A stretch of 64,000 nt of DNA from Microbacterium sp. zg-Y1090 (GTDB taxonomy: Bacteria; Actinomycetota; Actinomycetes; Actinomycetales; Microbacteriaceae). Positions 8,639-16,960 of the stretch are shown in pieces. Position 1 is the stretch's first letter. Each line of letters starts with the position of its first letter. The DNA lies in assembly GCF_030246945.1 (NCBI RefSeq), contig NZ_CP126742.1, positions 1,922,001 to 1,986,000 on the forward strand. The letters run 5' to 3'. The position numbers and the translations under genes were made by a program. The notes below the pieces were generated by a model. That model worked only from the letters and a program-made list of their open reading frames with translations, ran no database searches and had not been told where the DNA came from.

Positions 8639-9393
8639 CGCGCCGTCCATCCGCCGTCGATCGTGTACGACGCTCCGGTGACCATGCCGGCTTTGTCCGA
8701 CACGAGCCATCCGGCGAGCGAGGCGACCTCGTCCGCTTCGACCAGGCGCTTCACGGCGATCTCGGTGAGCATCACCTTCTCCACGACCTCGGCCTCCGGG
8801 ATGCCGTGCACGCGCGCCTGATCGGCGATCTGGCGCTCCACGAGCGGCGTGCGCACGTACGCCGGGTTGATGCAGTTGCTCGTGACCCCGTGCGGTCCCC
8901 CCTCGAGGGCGGTGACCTTCGACAGCCCCTCGAGGGCATGCTTCGCGGTGACGTACGCGGATTTGAACGGGCTCGCCCGCAGCCCGTGGGCGCTGGAGAC
9001 GTTGACGATGCGCCCCCATCCCCGGGCGTACATCCCCGGCAGCGCGGCGCGGATGAGCAGAAAGGGCGACTCGACCATGAGGCGCTGGATGAGGCGGAAC
9101 GTCTCCGGCTCGAACTCCTCGATGGGCGCGACCCGCTGGATGCCGGCGTTGTTGACGAGGATGTCGACGTCGAGGGAGAGGTCCTCCTGCGCGGCGGTGT
9201 CGGCGAGGTCCACCACCCAGGCCTCTCCCCCGGCGGCGTCGGCGGCCGCGGCAGCCGCATCGGCGTCGCGGTCGGCGACGATGACGTGGGCACCGCGCGC
9301 GGCGAACTCCTGCACGCAGGCCAGCCCGATGCCGCTGCCGCCGCCGGTCACGAGCGCGCGACGGCCCATCAGATCGCGGTCAGTCATCGCCAT
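8635..9393 (-). CDS. bdhA: 3-hydroxybutyrate dehydrogenase (SDR family)
   Basis: The enzyme oxidises 3-hydroxybutyrate to acetoacetate with NAD. The 252-residue short-chain dehydrogenase has TGGGSGIG at 16-23, NNAG at 81-84, Ser133-Ser134, Tyr147 and Lys151. The residues that bind the hydroxybutyrate carboxylate in characterised bacterial enzymes appear at matching spacing: Gln86 after NNAGI, His136, Lys144 in SPFKSAY and Gln188. The Asn of the classical SDR tetrad is replaced near residue 106 (Met in LMVESP). The start overlaps the TetR gene by 14 bases. It is internal to the livK operon. Confidence 0.88.
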   Translation of the reverse strand: MAMTDRDLMGRRALVTGGGSGIGLACVQEFAARGAHVIVADRDADAAAAAADAAGGEAWVVDLADTAAQEDLSLDVDILVNNAGIQRVAPIEEFEPETFRLIQRLMVESPFLLIRAALPGMYARGWGRIVNVSSAHGLRASPFKSAYVTAKHALEGLSKVTALEGGPHGVTSNCINPAYVRTPLVERQIADQARVHGIPEAEVVEKVMLTEIAVKRLVEADEVASLAGWLVSDKAGMVTGASYTIDGGWTAR

Positions 9394-10054
9394 TCCCCTC
9401 GCGGACGGCGAGCGCGTTGCGCACGAATCGCATCATGTGATCGACCACCGCGGTCGGGATCTCGGCGGGCGGCGCGCCCGTGGCACCCCGCTCCCACAGC
9501 AGGTACCGCATGCCGATGAGCTCGCCGGCGCCCATGAGCGCCCACGCCGTGACCTCGGGGTCGAGCCCGGGATCGACCTCCCCCTGACCCTGGGCCGCCC
9601 GCAGGCCCGCCTCGTACCCGTCGACGATGCGCGTGTAGTGCAGCCGCAGCATCTCGGGCGAGACGAACTCCGCCTCGCGCACGATGCGGTACAGCGCCGG
9701 ATGCGCCGCCGTGAACCGGAAGAACCCCTCGAAGCCCGCACGCTCGGCCTCGACGCGCGACGACGTCGTGGCCATCGCCTCGGCCATCGCGTGACGGACG
9801 CGGCGGTTGAGGTCGACGACCAGCTCCTCGAAGATCTGCTGCTTGCTGTCGAAGTAGAGATAGAAGGTGCCGAGGCCGATGCCGGCGTGCTCGGTGATCT
9901 TCACGATCGACGCCTCGTGGTAGCCGGACGCGGCGAAGACGGCCTCCGCCGCTTCGAGCAGCCGGCGCCGGGTGGCCTCTCCCCGCTTGGTCAAGGGGCG
10001 GCCGCTCGTGGACAGTGCCGCATCCGGCGGCTCGAACGCCTCGATGGTGCTCAT
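9380..10054 (-). CDS. TetR-family transcriptional regulator
   Basis: This 224-residue repressor-type regulator has the TetR N-terminal helix-turn-helix. TRRRLLEAAEAVFAASGY is followed by ASIVKITEHAGIGLGTFYLYF (about residues 28-68), then a helical ligand-binding domain. It overlaps the acyl-CoA ligase stop by 4 bases and the bdhA start by 14 bases, so it is co-transcribed with the transporter and enzymes. A regulator inside its own operon usually controls that operon. The palindrome next to the livK promoter (16437-16456) is the obvious candidate target. The ligand may be an acyl-CoA or hydroxy acid; this is inference. Confidence 0.85.
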   Translation of the reverse strand: MSTIEAFEPPDAALSTSGRPLTKRGEATRRRLLEAAEAVFAASGYHEASIVKITEHAGIGLGTFYLYFDSKQQIFEELVVDLNRRVRHAMAEAMATTSSRVEAERAGFEGFFRFTAAHPALYRIVREAEFVSPEMLRLHYTRIVDGYEAGLRAAQGQGEVDPGLDPEVTAWALMGAGELIGMRYLLWERGATGAPPAEIPTAVVDHMMRFVRNALAVREGNGDD

Positions 10055-11670
10055 GCGGGGTCTCCTTCGAGGGTGGGGATCGGTGTCGGTGCAGACGCGC
10101 AGACGGATGCCGTGGCGGCGGGTGCCGCCACCAGAGCCGCCGCCTGGGCACGCAGCTGGGTGCGGGCGAGTTTGTCGATCGTGCTGCGCGGCAGCGCGTC
10201 GACGAACGCCACGCGGGCGGGCACCTTGTAGGCGGCCAGCTCGCGGCGCGCGTGCGCCAGCAGCTCATCCGCGCCGAGGAGGGCACCGGGCGCGCGCACG
10301 ACGAACGCGACGCCGCGCTCGCCCCAGACCGGGTCGGGCGCTCCGACCACCGCGACCTCGGCGACGGCCGGGTGCCCGCCCAGCGCCCGCTCCACCTCTG
10401 CGGGCGCGACGTTCTCGCCGCCCGAGATGAAGATGTCCTTCAGCCTGTCGACGATGCGGTAGACCCCGTCGGCGTCGCGTGCGGCGATGTCGCCGGTGCG
10501 CAGCCACGCGCCGGCGCGGGCACGGTCCGTCGCGGCGGGGTCGTCGAGGTACCCGGCGAAGACGCTCGGGCCACGCACCCACAGCTCGCCCGTGGCGGCG
10601 CCCTGCAGTTCCAGCCCGGTCTCCGGGTCGGCGAGCATGACCTCGACGTGCGGGTAGGGGCGGCCGACGGCGCCGGAGTGCGCGGCAGCCTGCCCGGCGG
10701 GAAGGCACAGCACGTTCGGCGCCGCCTCGGTCAGTCCGTATCCCTGGGTGAGGGTCACACCGGTATCCGCCCACCGGTCCGCCGTGTCGGGCGACATCGT
10801 CGCGCCGCCGACGAGGGCGAGGCGCAGGCTGCCGAGGCCCTCCGGCCCGAAGCGGGGGTCGTCGGCGAGCTGCCGGTACTGCGTCGGCACGCCCATCATC
10901 GCGGTGACCCCTCGCTCGGCGATGAGCTGCAGCACGCGGCCCGGCTGGAACGAGCGCTCCAGCACGACGGTGGCGCCCACCCACCAGGCGAGCAGGGGCT
11001 GCACGTTCCAGGCGGCCACATGGAACTGCGGCAGGATCGCCAGCACGACGTCGTCGGCGGTGAGCTGCAGGGCACCCGACAGCGCGAGGTTGTTCCAGAA
11101 GCAGTTGGCATGGGTGAGCACCACGCCCTTGGGTGCCGCTTCGCTGCCGGAGGTGAAGATGACCAGCAGCGGGTCGTCGTCACGCACCGGGCGGGGCGCG
11201 GCATCCGACGCGTCGGCCGGGGGCGGTGCCGCGGCCTCCACCCCTGTCGTGCCCAGCGCCGCCACGGGCGGCCGCCGCGTCAGCCGGCCGAAGGCGTCGT
11301 CCGCGAGAGCGGCGTACTCGTCGTCGACGAGCATGAGCGCAGGCGCGGCGCGGTCGATCAGCTCCGCGAGCTCGCGCGGGGCGAGTCGCCACGACAGCGG
11401 AACGAACGCCAGCCCGCTGCGGGCGCAGGCGAAGAACGCCGCGACGTGGTCGATGGAGTTGCCCGAGATGGTCGCGATGCGCTGCCCCGCCCGGTAGCCC
11501 GCGCCCTCGAGCCGCTGCGCAAGAGCCGCAGCGCGCTGTTCGAGCTCGCCGTAGGTGATCGTCACGCCCCGGTCGTCGATGGCGATGCGCGCGGGTGACG
11601 CACCGGCGCGATCGGTGAGCCACCGGCCGACGGTGTGCGGGCCGTCGGCGCCCCGTGCGTCGGCGCTCAC
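10051..11670 (-). CDS. AMP-forming acyl-CoA synthetase (fatty-acid/short-chain CoA ligase)
   Basis: The enzyme activates a carboxylic acid with ATP and CoA through an acyl-adenylate. The 539 residues contain the P-loop TSGSEAAPKG at 173-182, GYGLTEAAP in the middle, the hinge TGDIA, DRLKDIFISGGENV and the C-terminal catalytic Lys in STIDKLARTQL. The GTG start overlaps livM as GTGA. The substrate is not evident. The neighbours (Liv-type importer, 3-hydroxybutyrate dehydrogenase) suggest a short or hydroxylated acid such as 3-hydroxybutyrate or acetoacetate. The last 30 residues are Ala/Pro-rich and probably disordered. Confidence 0.85.
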   Translation of the reverse strand: MSADARGADGPHTVGRWLTDRAGASPARIAIDDRGVTITYGELEQRAAALAQRLEGAGYRAGQRIATISGNSIDHVAAFFACARSGLAFVPLSWRLAPRELAELIDRAAPALMLVDDEYAALADDAFGRLTRRPPVAALGTTGVEAAAPPPADASDAAPRPVRDDDPLLVIFTSGSEAAPKGVVLTHANCFWNNLALSGALQLTADDVVLAILPQFHVAAWNVQPLLAWWVGATVVLERSFQPGRVLQLIAERGVTAMMGVPTQYRQLADDPRFGPEGLGSLRLALVGGATMSPDTADRWADTGVTLTQGYGLTEAAPNVLCLPAGQAAAHSGAVGRPYPHVEVMLADPETGLELQGAATGELWVRGPSVFAGYLDDPAATDRARAGAWLRTGDIAARDADGVYRIVDRLKDIFISGGENVAPAEVERALGGHPAVAEVAVVGAPDPVWGERGVAFVVRAPGALLGADELLAHARRELAAYKVPARVAFVDALPRSTIDKLARTQLRAQAAALVAAPAATASVCASAPTPIPTLEGDPA

Positions 11671-12806
11671 ACCCGCACCGGCGTCGGCTCGTCAAGCGTC
11701 TCGCTGTCGTCGAGCCGGTGCAGGCTCGCCCGGGTGCGCTCGCCGCGACGACGGCGCACGGCGGCATCGACGGTGCCGGCGATCCCGCCGGGGAGGAACA
11801 TCACCACGAGGATGAACAGCACCCCGAGCAGGAACATCGGCTCCGACAGCGGCACGCGCAGGATGTCCGGAAGCGCGTCGATCGCGTCGGAGCGGGCCAG
11901 CACCGTCAGGCGCTGGTCGAGCAGGGTGTACAGCACGCCTCCCACGATGGCACCCCAGCGGAATCCGACGCCACCGAGCACGACCATCACCAGCACGGTG
12001 ATCGTGAGATCCGCCGACACCGACGCGGGCTGCGTCCCGGACTGCAGCAGCAGGTAGGCCATGCCGGCGAGCCCGGCGCACAGGGCGGCGACGACGAACA
12101 CGAGCAACTTCGCACGGTAGGGAGACAGCCCCAGCACCTGCACCCGCAGCTCGTTCTCGCGCGTCGCCTCGGCGAGGTGTCCCAGCCGCGAGCGGTCGAC
12201 CCACAGCACGATCAGGTACACCACCACCACGACGGCCAGCGTCAGCCAGTACAGGTTGCGGGTGTTGACCACCCCGACCAGCCAGTCCGGCACCTGCGCG
12301 GTGGCCAGCCCCAGGCCCTCCTCGCCGCCGGTGACCTGCTGATTGCGACGCACCAGCACCGAACCCGCCTGCGCGAAGGCGAGGGTGACCATCGCGAAGG
12401 GGATGCCGGAGACCCGCATCGCCACCGAGCCGGTGATGAGCGCCACCACGAGCCCGCCGATGAGAGCCAGCGGCACGGCCGCGACCAGCGGCAGCGCGGC
12501 CGCCTTCAGCAGGATGCCGAGCCCGTAGGCCCCGGCACCGAACGACAGGGCATGGCCGAACGACAGCATGCCGGCGGTCCCCAGCAGCAGGTTGTACGAC
12601 AGCGCCAGCGCGGCGAACACCATGCACAGCGACATCAGCGCGAGGCTGCCGGGGGTGTAGGTGGCGCCGGGCAGGATGCCGGGGATCGAGAGGTTCAGCA
12701 GCGGCAGCACCGCCAGCAGCACGACGAGGGCGCCGCCCAGGGCGGGCGGCAGCATCCGTCCTGCGCGCCCGCGGACCAGGGTGGGGATGCCGGTGGTGGT
12801 GGTCAT
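11667..12806 (-). CDS. livM: Branched-chain amino acid-type ABC transporter permease LivM
   Basis: This is one of two integral membrane subunits of a HAAT-family importer. The 379 residues form roughly ten hydrophobic segments. The family loop LSYNLLLGTAGMLSFGHALSFG is followed later by the EAA-like cytoplasmic loop RENELRVQVLGLSPYRAKLL. The basic C-terminal tail (VRRRRGER) is cytoplasmic. It lies one base after livH and overlaps the acyl-CoA ligase start by 4 bases. The Liv family imports branched-chain amino acids but also urea, amides and aromatic acids, so the name does not fix the substrate. The context here favours a carboxylic acid. Confidence 0.88.
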   Translation of the reverse strand: MTTTTGIPTLVRGRAGRMLPPALGGALVVLLAVLPLLNLSIPGILPGATYTPGSLALMSLCMVFAALALSYNLLLGTAGMLSFGHALSFGAGAYGLGILLKAAALPLVAAVPLALIGGLVVALITGSVAMRVSGIPFAMVTLAFAQAGSVLVRRNQQVTGGEEGLGLATAQVPDWLVGVVNTRNLYWLTLAVVVVVYLIVLWVDRSRLGHLAEATRENELRVQVLGLSPYRAKLLVFVVAALCAGLAGMAYLLLQSGTQPASVSADLTITVLVMVVLGGVGFRWGAIVGGVLYTLLDQRLTVLARSDAIDALPDILRVPLSEPMFLLGVLFILVVMFLPGGIAGTVDAAVRRRRGERTRASLHRLDDSETLDEPTPVRV

Positions 12807-12807
12807 G

Positions 12808-13683
12808 TCATGCCCGCTTTCCGAGGAGCCCCGAGGGTCGCACCAGCAGCACGACCGCGAGGAGGATCACGACGATGAAATCGCCCGTGCCCTGCAGATA
12901 GGTGTTGGCCACCTGCTGCAGCACCGCCACCACGACGGAGGCGATCGCGGCGCCGGTCAGCGACCCGAGGCCTCCCACGACGGTCACGATGAAGGCGAAG
13001 ATGAGCAGCGTCGAACCGAGGTGGGCCGACACGAACGTCTGCGCGTGCATGGCCAGCACGCCGCCGATGCCCGCCGCCGCCCCGCCGATCGCGAACACGA
13101 CGGTGAACGAGCGGCGCACGTCGATGCCGAGCGCCGTCACCATCGCGCGGTTCTCGACGCCGGCGCGGATGATCATGCCGTAGCGGGTCCTGCGCAGGAA
13201 CAGCACGAGGGCCAGCAGCACGAGGACGGCCGCGATGATCAGCACCCAGTATTTGTTGGGAATGCTCGCCCCCAGCACCGGGGTGGTCGCCGCCAGCCAC
13301 GGCGGGCCGGAGATGTTGATGGCATCCGTCCCCCAGATCCCCTCGAACAGGGCCACGGCGGCGAAGGAGAGCCCGACCGTGACGAGCACCTGTTCGATGT
13401 GCCGTTCGTAGAGCGGGCGGATGAGAACGAGCTCGGTGAGGGTGGCGAACAGCGCCCCGACGCCGGCGCCGACCAGCAGCGAGGCGAGGAACCCGCCCCA
13501 TGACTGCGTGCCCAGCGCCTGCGCCACCTGCCAGCCGACGAACGCGCTCAAGGTGAGGAACGCGCCGTGGGCGAAGTTCAGCACATGCATGAGGCCGTAG
13601 ATCAGGCTCAGTCCGCTGGCGACGAGGAAGTACAGCGCCCCGAGACCGACGCCGGTGATGAGGGTGAGGACGAGGGTGCTCAT
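12808..13683 (-). CDS. livH: Branched-chain amino acid-type ABC transporter permease LivH
   Basis: This is the second membrane subunit of the importer, 291 residues with about eight hydrophobic segments. Family motifs include LSLIYGLMHVLNFAHGAFL near residues 26-44, RTRYGMIIRAGVENRAMVTALG (cytoplasmic coupling loop) and SLTGAAIASVVVAVLQQV near the C-terminus. The ATG at 13683 overlaps the livF stop by 4 bases and the stop falls one base before the livM start, so LivH and LivM are made in tight coupling. They should form the heteromeric channel served by LivG and LivF. Confidence 0.9.
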   Translation of the reverse strand: MSTLVLTLITGVGLGALYFLVASGLSLIYGLMHVLNFAHGAFLTLSAFVGWQVAQALGTQSWGGFLASLLVGAGVGALFATLTELVLIRPLYERHIEQVLVTVGLSFAAVALFEGIWGTDAINISGPPWLAATTPVLGASIPNKYWVLIIAAVLVLLALVLFLRRTRYGMIIRAGVENRAMVTALGIDVRRSFTVVFAIGGAAAGIGGVLAMHAQTFVSAHLGSTLLIFAFIVTVVGGLGSLTGAAIASVVVAVLQQVANTYLQGTGDFIVVILLAVVLLVRPSGLLGKRA

Positions 13684-14393
13684 GCGTGGGCCTCCGCACT
13701 GACGCCGAGGAGCCGGGTGGTGAGGGCGGGGTCGTCGAGGATGCCGCGGGCGCTGCCGGTGTGCACGACGCGTCCGCCGGCGATGACGACGGCGTCGCCG
13801 GCCAGCGCGCGCACCACCTCGAGGTTCTGCTCCACGAGCAGGATGGGCACCACCTTCGACGCCTCCCGCAGGGCCTCTGTCACCTGAGCGACGATCATCG
13901 GGGCCAGGCCCTTGGTGGGTTCGTCCACCAGCAGCAGCCGGTTGTCGTTGAGCAGTGCCCGGGCGACGGAGACCATCTGCTGCTGCCCGCCCGAGAGGGT
14001 GCCGGCGCGCTGGTCGCGCCGCTGCACGAGGTCGGGGAAGAGCGCGTCGACGAACTCGCGGCGCGGGTTGCGCTGCCGTTCCGCGAGGGCCAGGTTCTCG
14101 GCGACGGTGAGGCCCGCGAACACCTCACGGTCTTCCGGGACGTACCCGACGCCGCGCTGCACGATGCGGTGCGTCGGCAGGGAGTCGATGCGCTCCCCCG
14201 CAAGCACCACGGTCCCGCGCCGGTGGATGAGGCCGAGCACCGCCCGCAGCGTCGAGGTCTTGCCGACGCCGTTGCGGCCGAGCACCGCGGTGATGCCGGT
14301 GGACGGCACCTGGAAGGTCACGGATTCCACGACCTGCTGCCCGGCGATGGTGGCCGACAGGTCGGTCACCTCGAGGATCGGCTCGGCGCTCAT
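13680..14393 (-). CDS. livF: Branched-chain amino acid-type ABC transporter ATPase LivF
   Basis: This is an ATP-binding subunit of 237 residues. Walker A is GRNGVGKTS near residues 38-46, the Q-loop region reads YVPEDREVFAGLTV, the signature is LSGGQQQMV, Walker B is LLLVDEPTKGLAP and the H-loop is replaced by the family-typical LLVEQN. The Liv-specific GYVPE(D) sequence before the signature separates LivF from LivG. It overlaps livH and livG by 4 bases each. It pairs with LivG as the nucleotide-binding heterodimer. Confidence 0.9.
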   Translation of the reverse strand: MSAEPILEVTDLSATIAGQQVVESVTFQVPSTGITAVLGRNGVGKTSTLRAVLGLIHRRGTVVLAGERIDSLPTHRIVQRGVGYVPEDREVFAGLTVAENLALAERQRNPRREFVDALFPDLVQRRDQRAGTLSGGQQQMVSVARALLNDNRLLLVDEPTKGLAPMIVAQVTEALREASKVVPILLVEQNLEVVRALAGDAVVIAGGRVVHTGSARGILDDPALTTRLLGVSAEAHA

Positions 14394-15187
14394 GCGGCCG
14401 TCCCCGTCCCGAGGTAGGCGCTCTGCACGGTGGGGTTCGCCATGATGCGCTCCGGGGTGTCCAATGCGATGATGGTGCCGAAGTACAGCACGGCCACGAG
14501 GTCCACCAGTCCCATCAGCACGTCGATGTGATGCTCGACCATCAGCACGGTGCAGTTCTTTTCGCGGTGCATCCGGCGGATGTTCTCCACGAGCCCCGCC
14601 ACGTCCCCCGACGCGACCCCGGCCATCGGCTCGTCCAGCAGCACCAGCCGCGCGTCGGTCGCCAGCAGCACCGCGATCTCGAGCTTGCGCTTGTCCCCGT
14701 GCCCCATGTCCCCTGCCGGGGTGTCGAGACGGTGCCCGAGCCCCACCTCCTCCAGCATCGCCACGGCCCGCTCGGTCGCGGCATCCGTTCGCCGGGGGAA
14801 GCGCAGCAACGAGTAGTCGCCGCCCTCGCCGACCTGCGCGGCGAGGCGCACGTTCTCCAGCACACTCAGGCGCGGGAACAGGCTGGACGTCTGGAAGGTG
14901 CGTCCCAGCCCCGCCCGCGCCCGGGCGGGCACCGACAGCGACGTGATGTCCGCGCCGTCCATCAGGATGCGACCGGCCGTGGGCTTGACGATGCCGGAGA
15001 CCGCGTTGAACAGCGTGGTCTTCCCGGCGCCGTTGGGCCCGATCACGCCGACGAGACGTCCGGGCGGGATCTCGAGGTCGACGTCGTGGAGGATGGTCGC
15101 GCCGCCGATCTGCAGGCCGAGGCCTTCGATGCTCAGCGCGGCGGGAGCGGCGTCGGTGCGGGGCGCGGACGGGACGGGGATGCTCAT
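14390..15187 (-). CDS. livG: Branched-chain amino acid-type ABC transporter ATPase LivG
   Basis: This is the second ATP-binding subunit, 265 residues. Walker A is GPNGAGKTT, followed by LFNAVSGIVKPTAGRI. GLGRTFQ marks the Q-loop, GDKRKLEIA is the LivG-type signature (it lacks the usual LSGGQ), Walker B is LVLLDEPMAG and the H-loop sits in MVEHHIDVLM. The LivG-type terminal motif YLGTG is present. There are 12 bases between the livK stop and the livG start, and livF follows with a 4-base overlap. Confidence 0.9.
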   Translation of the reverse strand: MSIPVPSAPRTDAAPAALSIEGLGLQIGGATILHDVDLEIPPGRLVGVIGPNGAGKTTLFNAVSGIVKPTAGRILMDGADITSLSVPARARAGLGRTFQTSSLFPRLSVLENVRLAAQVGEGGDYSLLRFPRRTDAATERAVAMLEEVGLGHRLDTPAGDMGHGDKRKLEIAVLLATDARLVLLDEPMAGVASGDVAGLVENIRRMHREKNCTVLMVEHHIDVLMGLVDLVAVLYFGTIIALDTPERIMANPTVQSAYLGTGTAA

Positions 15188-15199
15188 GCCTGCGTCCGC

Positions 15200-16405
15200 T
15201 CAGCCGGCTTCGGCGGGGGCGACCGCGTCGGCGGGAGCGGTGTCGACGAGTTCGGGAACCAGCGCCCCGTCGGCGGCGACGAGCTTCACCTGGTACATCT
15301 CCTGCAGCAGGGCGTGGTCGGAGGCGCGCACCGTCGTCGGGCCCTTCGGGCCGCCGAACGAATAGCCCTCGAGGGCGGCGATCATCGCGTCGACGTCCCC
15401 GGCTCCCTCCCGCACCGCCTGCACCAGCATGAGCGCGGCGGTGAAGCCGTCGGGGGTGAAGAGGTCCGGCGTGCCGCCATCGGCTTCGACCCGCTCGATC
15501 ATCGCGGCGTTGACCTCGTTGTCGGGCCCGCCGGCGAAGTAGTGGTTGAGGAAGCTGATCTTCTCGGATGCCTCGCCGTAGGCGCCGAACGTCGCCGCAT
15601 CACCGAGACCGGTGACGACCGGGATCGCGTCGAGCACGCCCTGCTGGCTCATCGCCTGCCACATCGCGCCGGAGGTGGCCCCTGCCCACGCGACGAACAC
15701 GAGGTCGGGGCTGCCGGCGATCACCTGCTGGGCGAACGGCGTGAACTCGGTGACGTCCTCGGCGACGAGCACGCTGTCGACCTCGGCCCCCTGGGCGCCG
15801 AGGATCGCCGAGACGGCGGCCTCGTTGCCCTGACCGAAGGCGTTGTTCTGCGCGAAGACGGTGATCTTCTTGCCCTCGATGTCGTCGAGGAAGGTGCCGG
15901 CGGTGGCGACGTCCTGCGCGCTCTGCCGGCCGGTGCGGAACGTGTACTCGTTGATGCCCGTCACCGCGTCGGCGGCGGCGGGGCCGGAGAGGAACAGCAC
16001 CTGGTTCTGCGCGGCCTGCTCGGCCAGTGCGAGCGCGACACCCGACGATGCGCTGCCGGCGAGGATGTTCACGCCTTCGCCGATGAGCTCCTTGGCGATG
16101 GTGACGGCGGTGTCGGGGTCGCCGGCGTCGTCGCGGTACTCGATCACGAGCGCCGTGCCGTCGACCTCGTTGGTGCCGTCGGTGGCGTAGTCGAGTCCGG
16201 CGCGGAATCCCTCGAGGTACTGCTTGCCGTACCCGGCGAGCGGTCCGGTCTCGCTGGTGATGACGCCGACGGTGACCTCCGCGGGTCCTTCGGCGCCGGG
16301 TTCGGCCGCGCCGCCGGCGGCATCCGGCGAGGGCGCGCACGCCGAGAGGACGAGGGCGGCCGCGGCGACCACGGAGCCCAGGAGCAACTTCTTCGTAACG
16401 CGCAT
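15200..16405 (-). CDS. livK: ABC transporter substrate-binding lipoprotein, LivK-like
   Basis: This is the extracytoplasmic receptor of the importer, anchored as a lipoprotein. The N-terminus has a short basic region, a hydrophobic stretch and lipobox LSAC at residues 23-26, followed by an Ala/Pro/Glu-rich linker. The rest (401 residues in all) is a two-lobed periplasmic-binding fold of the Leu/Ile/Val type (VGVITSETGPLAGYG, ILAGSASSGVALAL). The ATG at 16405 has AAAGG 8 bases upstream and gives a standard signal peptide; upstream in-frame starts do not. It heads a nine-gene operon with a well-formed promoter. Confidence 0.9.
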   Translation of the reverse strand: MRVTKKLLLGSVVAAAALVLSACAPSPDAAGGAAEPGAEGPAEVTVGVITSETGPLAGYGKQYLEGFRAGLDYATDGTNEVDGTALVIEYRDDAGDPDTAVTIAKELIGEGVNILAGSASSGVALALAEQAAQNQVLFLSGPAAADAVTGINEYTFRTGRQSAQDVATAGTFLDDIEGKKITVFAQNNAFGQGNEAAVSAILGAQGAEVDSVLVAEDVTEFTPFAQQVIAGSPDLVFVAWAGATSGAMWQAMSQQGVLDAIPVVTGLGDAATFGAYGEASEKISFLNHYFAGGPDNEVNAAMIERVEADGGTPDLFTPDGFTAALMLVQAVREGAGDVDAMIAALEGYSFGGPKGPTTVRASDHALLQEMYQVKLVAADGALVPELVDTAPADAVAPAEAG

Positions 16406-16436
16406 GGGCGTGCCTTTCACCATTGAGAGGATGCAA

Positions 16437-16491
16437 ACCTGAGATGTGATTCAGGTATTGCGAATCTAGGGACCGGGCAGGGCGAAGTCAA
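16437..16491 (-). promoter_or_regulatory. livK operon promoter with palindromic operator
   Basis: On the minus strand TTGACT (16486-16491) and TAGATT (16463-16468) are separated by exactly 17 bases, close to the sigma-70 consensus. Just downstream, at the expected transcription start, lies the palindrome ACCTGA-N8-TCAGGT (16437-16456), extended by GCAA/TTGC with a one-base bulge. This is a likely repressor site, most simply for the TetR regulator encoded in the operon. An RNA hairpin at the 5' end is the alternative. Confidence 0.65.
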
Positions 16492-16617
16492 GGGTCGGAA
16501 CCACCGGGCGGCGATCACCCGCCGGACTTGCGTGTGTTCCCACCACAGGGTGTCTGCTGTCTGCAGCGGATGCCGTCGCCCGAGGCGATGCACCCCGAGA
16601 CGGAAAGGACCTGCATC

Positions 16618-16887
16618 ATGAAAGCCCTCAGAGTCACGATCGTGATCGTCGTCGTCATCGCATGGGTCGCCGCGGCGGGAAGCCTGATCACGGCCTTTGT
16701 CGACCTCTCCTCGCTCCCCGCGTTCGCGCGCGGCGCGCTCGGGCTGTGGCCGGACCCCGGCACGCCGGCATCCCTGGCGGTGCGGTTCGGGGCGATCGGC
16801 GTGGTCGTGGCCGGGATCGTGGCGCTGCGCGTCCTGGGCAAGGCGATGGAGCGCCGGAACAGCTCCCGCGCCGCCGCCGAAGCGTAG
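16618..16887 (+). CDS. Small membrane protein of unknown function
   Basis: This 89-residue protein has two predicted membrane helices (about residues 7-28 and 54-74) and a short basic C-terminal tail. The ATG at 16618 is preceded by GGAAAGGA at a good spacing, so I prefer it to the upstream in-frame start at 16528. I recognise no domain. It is alone between the divergent livK operon and a convergent hypothetical gene, and its codon composition matches the host. Confidence 0.6.
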   Translation: MKALRVTIVIVVVIAWVAAAGSLITAFVDLSSLPAFARGALGLWPDPGTPASLAVRFGAIGVVVAGIVALRVLGKAMERRNSSRAAAEA

Positions 16888-16960
16888 CGTCGCGCCCGGC
16901 GCTTCCGCACACACCTGGTCATGAGCCTGGGCCGCGCGCCTTCAGGCGGACGGCGCCCGG

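Noticed and set aside
14528..16426. 632-codon open frame on the plus strand over livK/livG
   Set aside because: It is antisense to two clear ABC transporter genes, has Arg/His/Gly-rich composition without domains, and is expected by chance at this G+C content.
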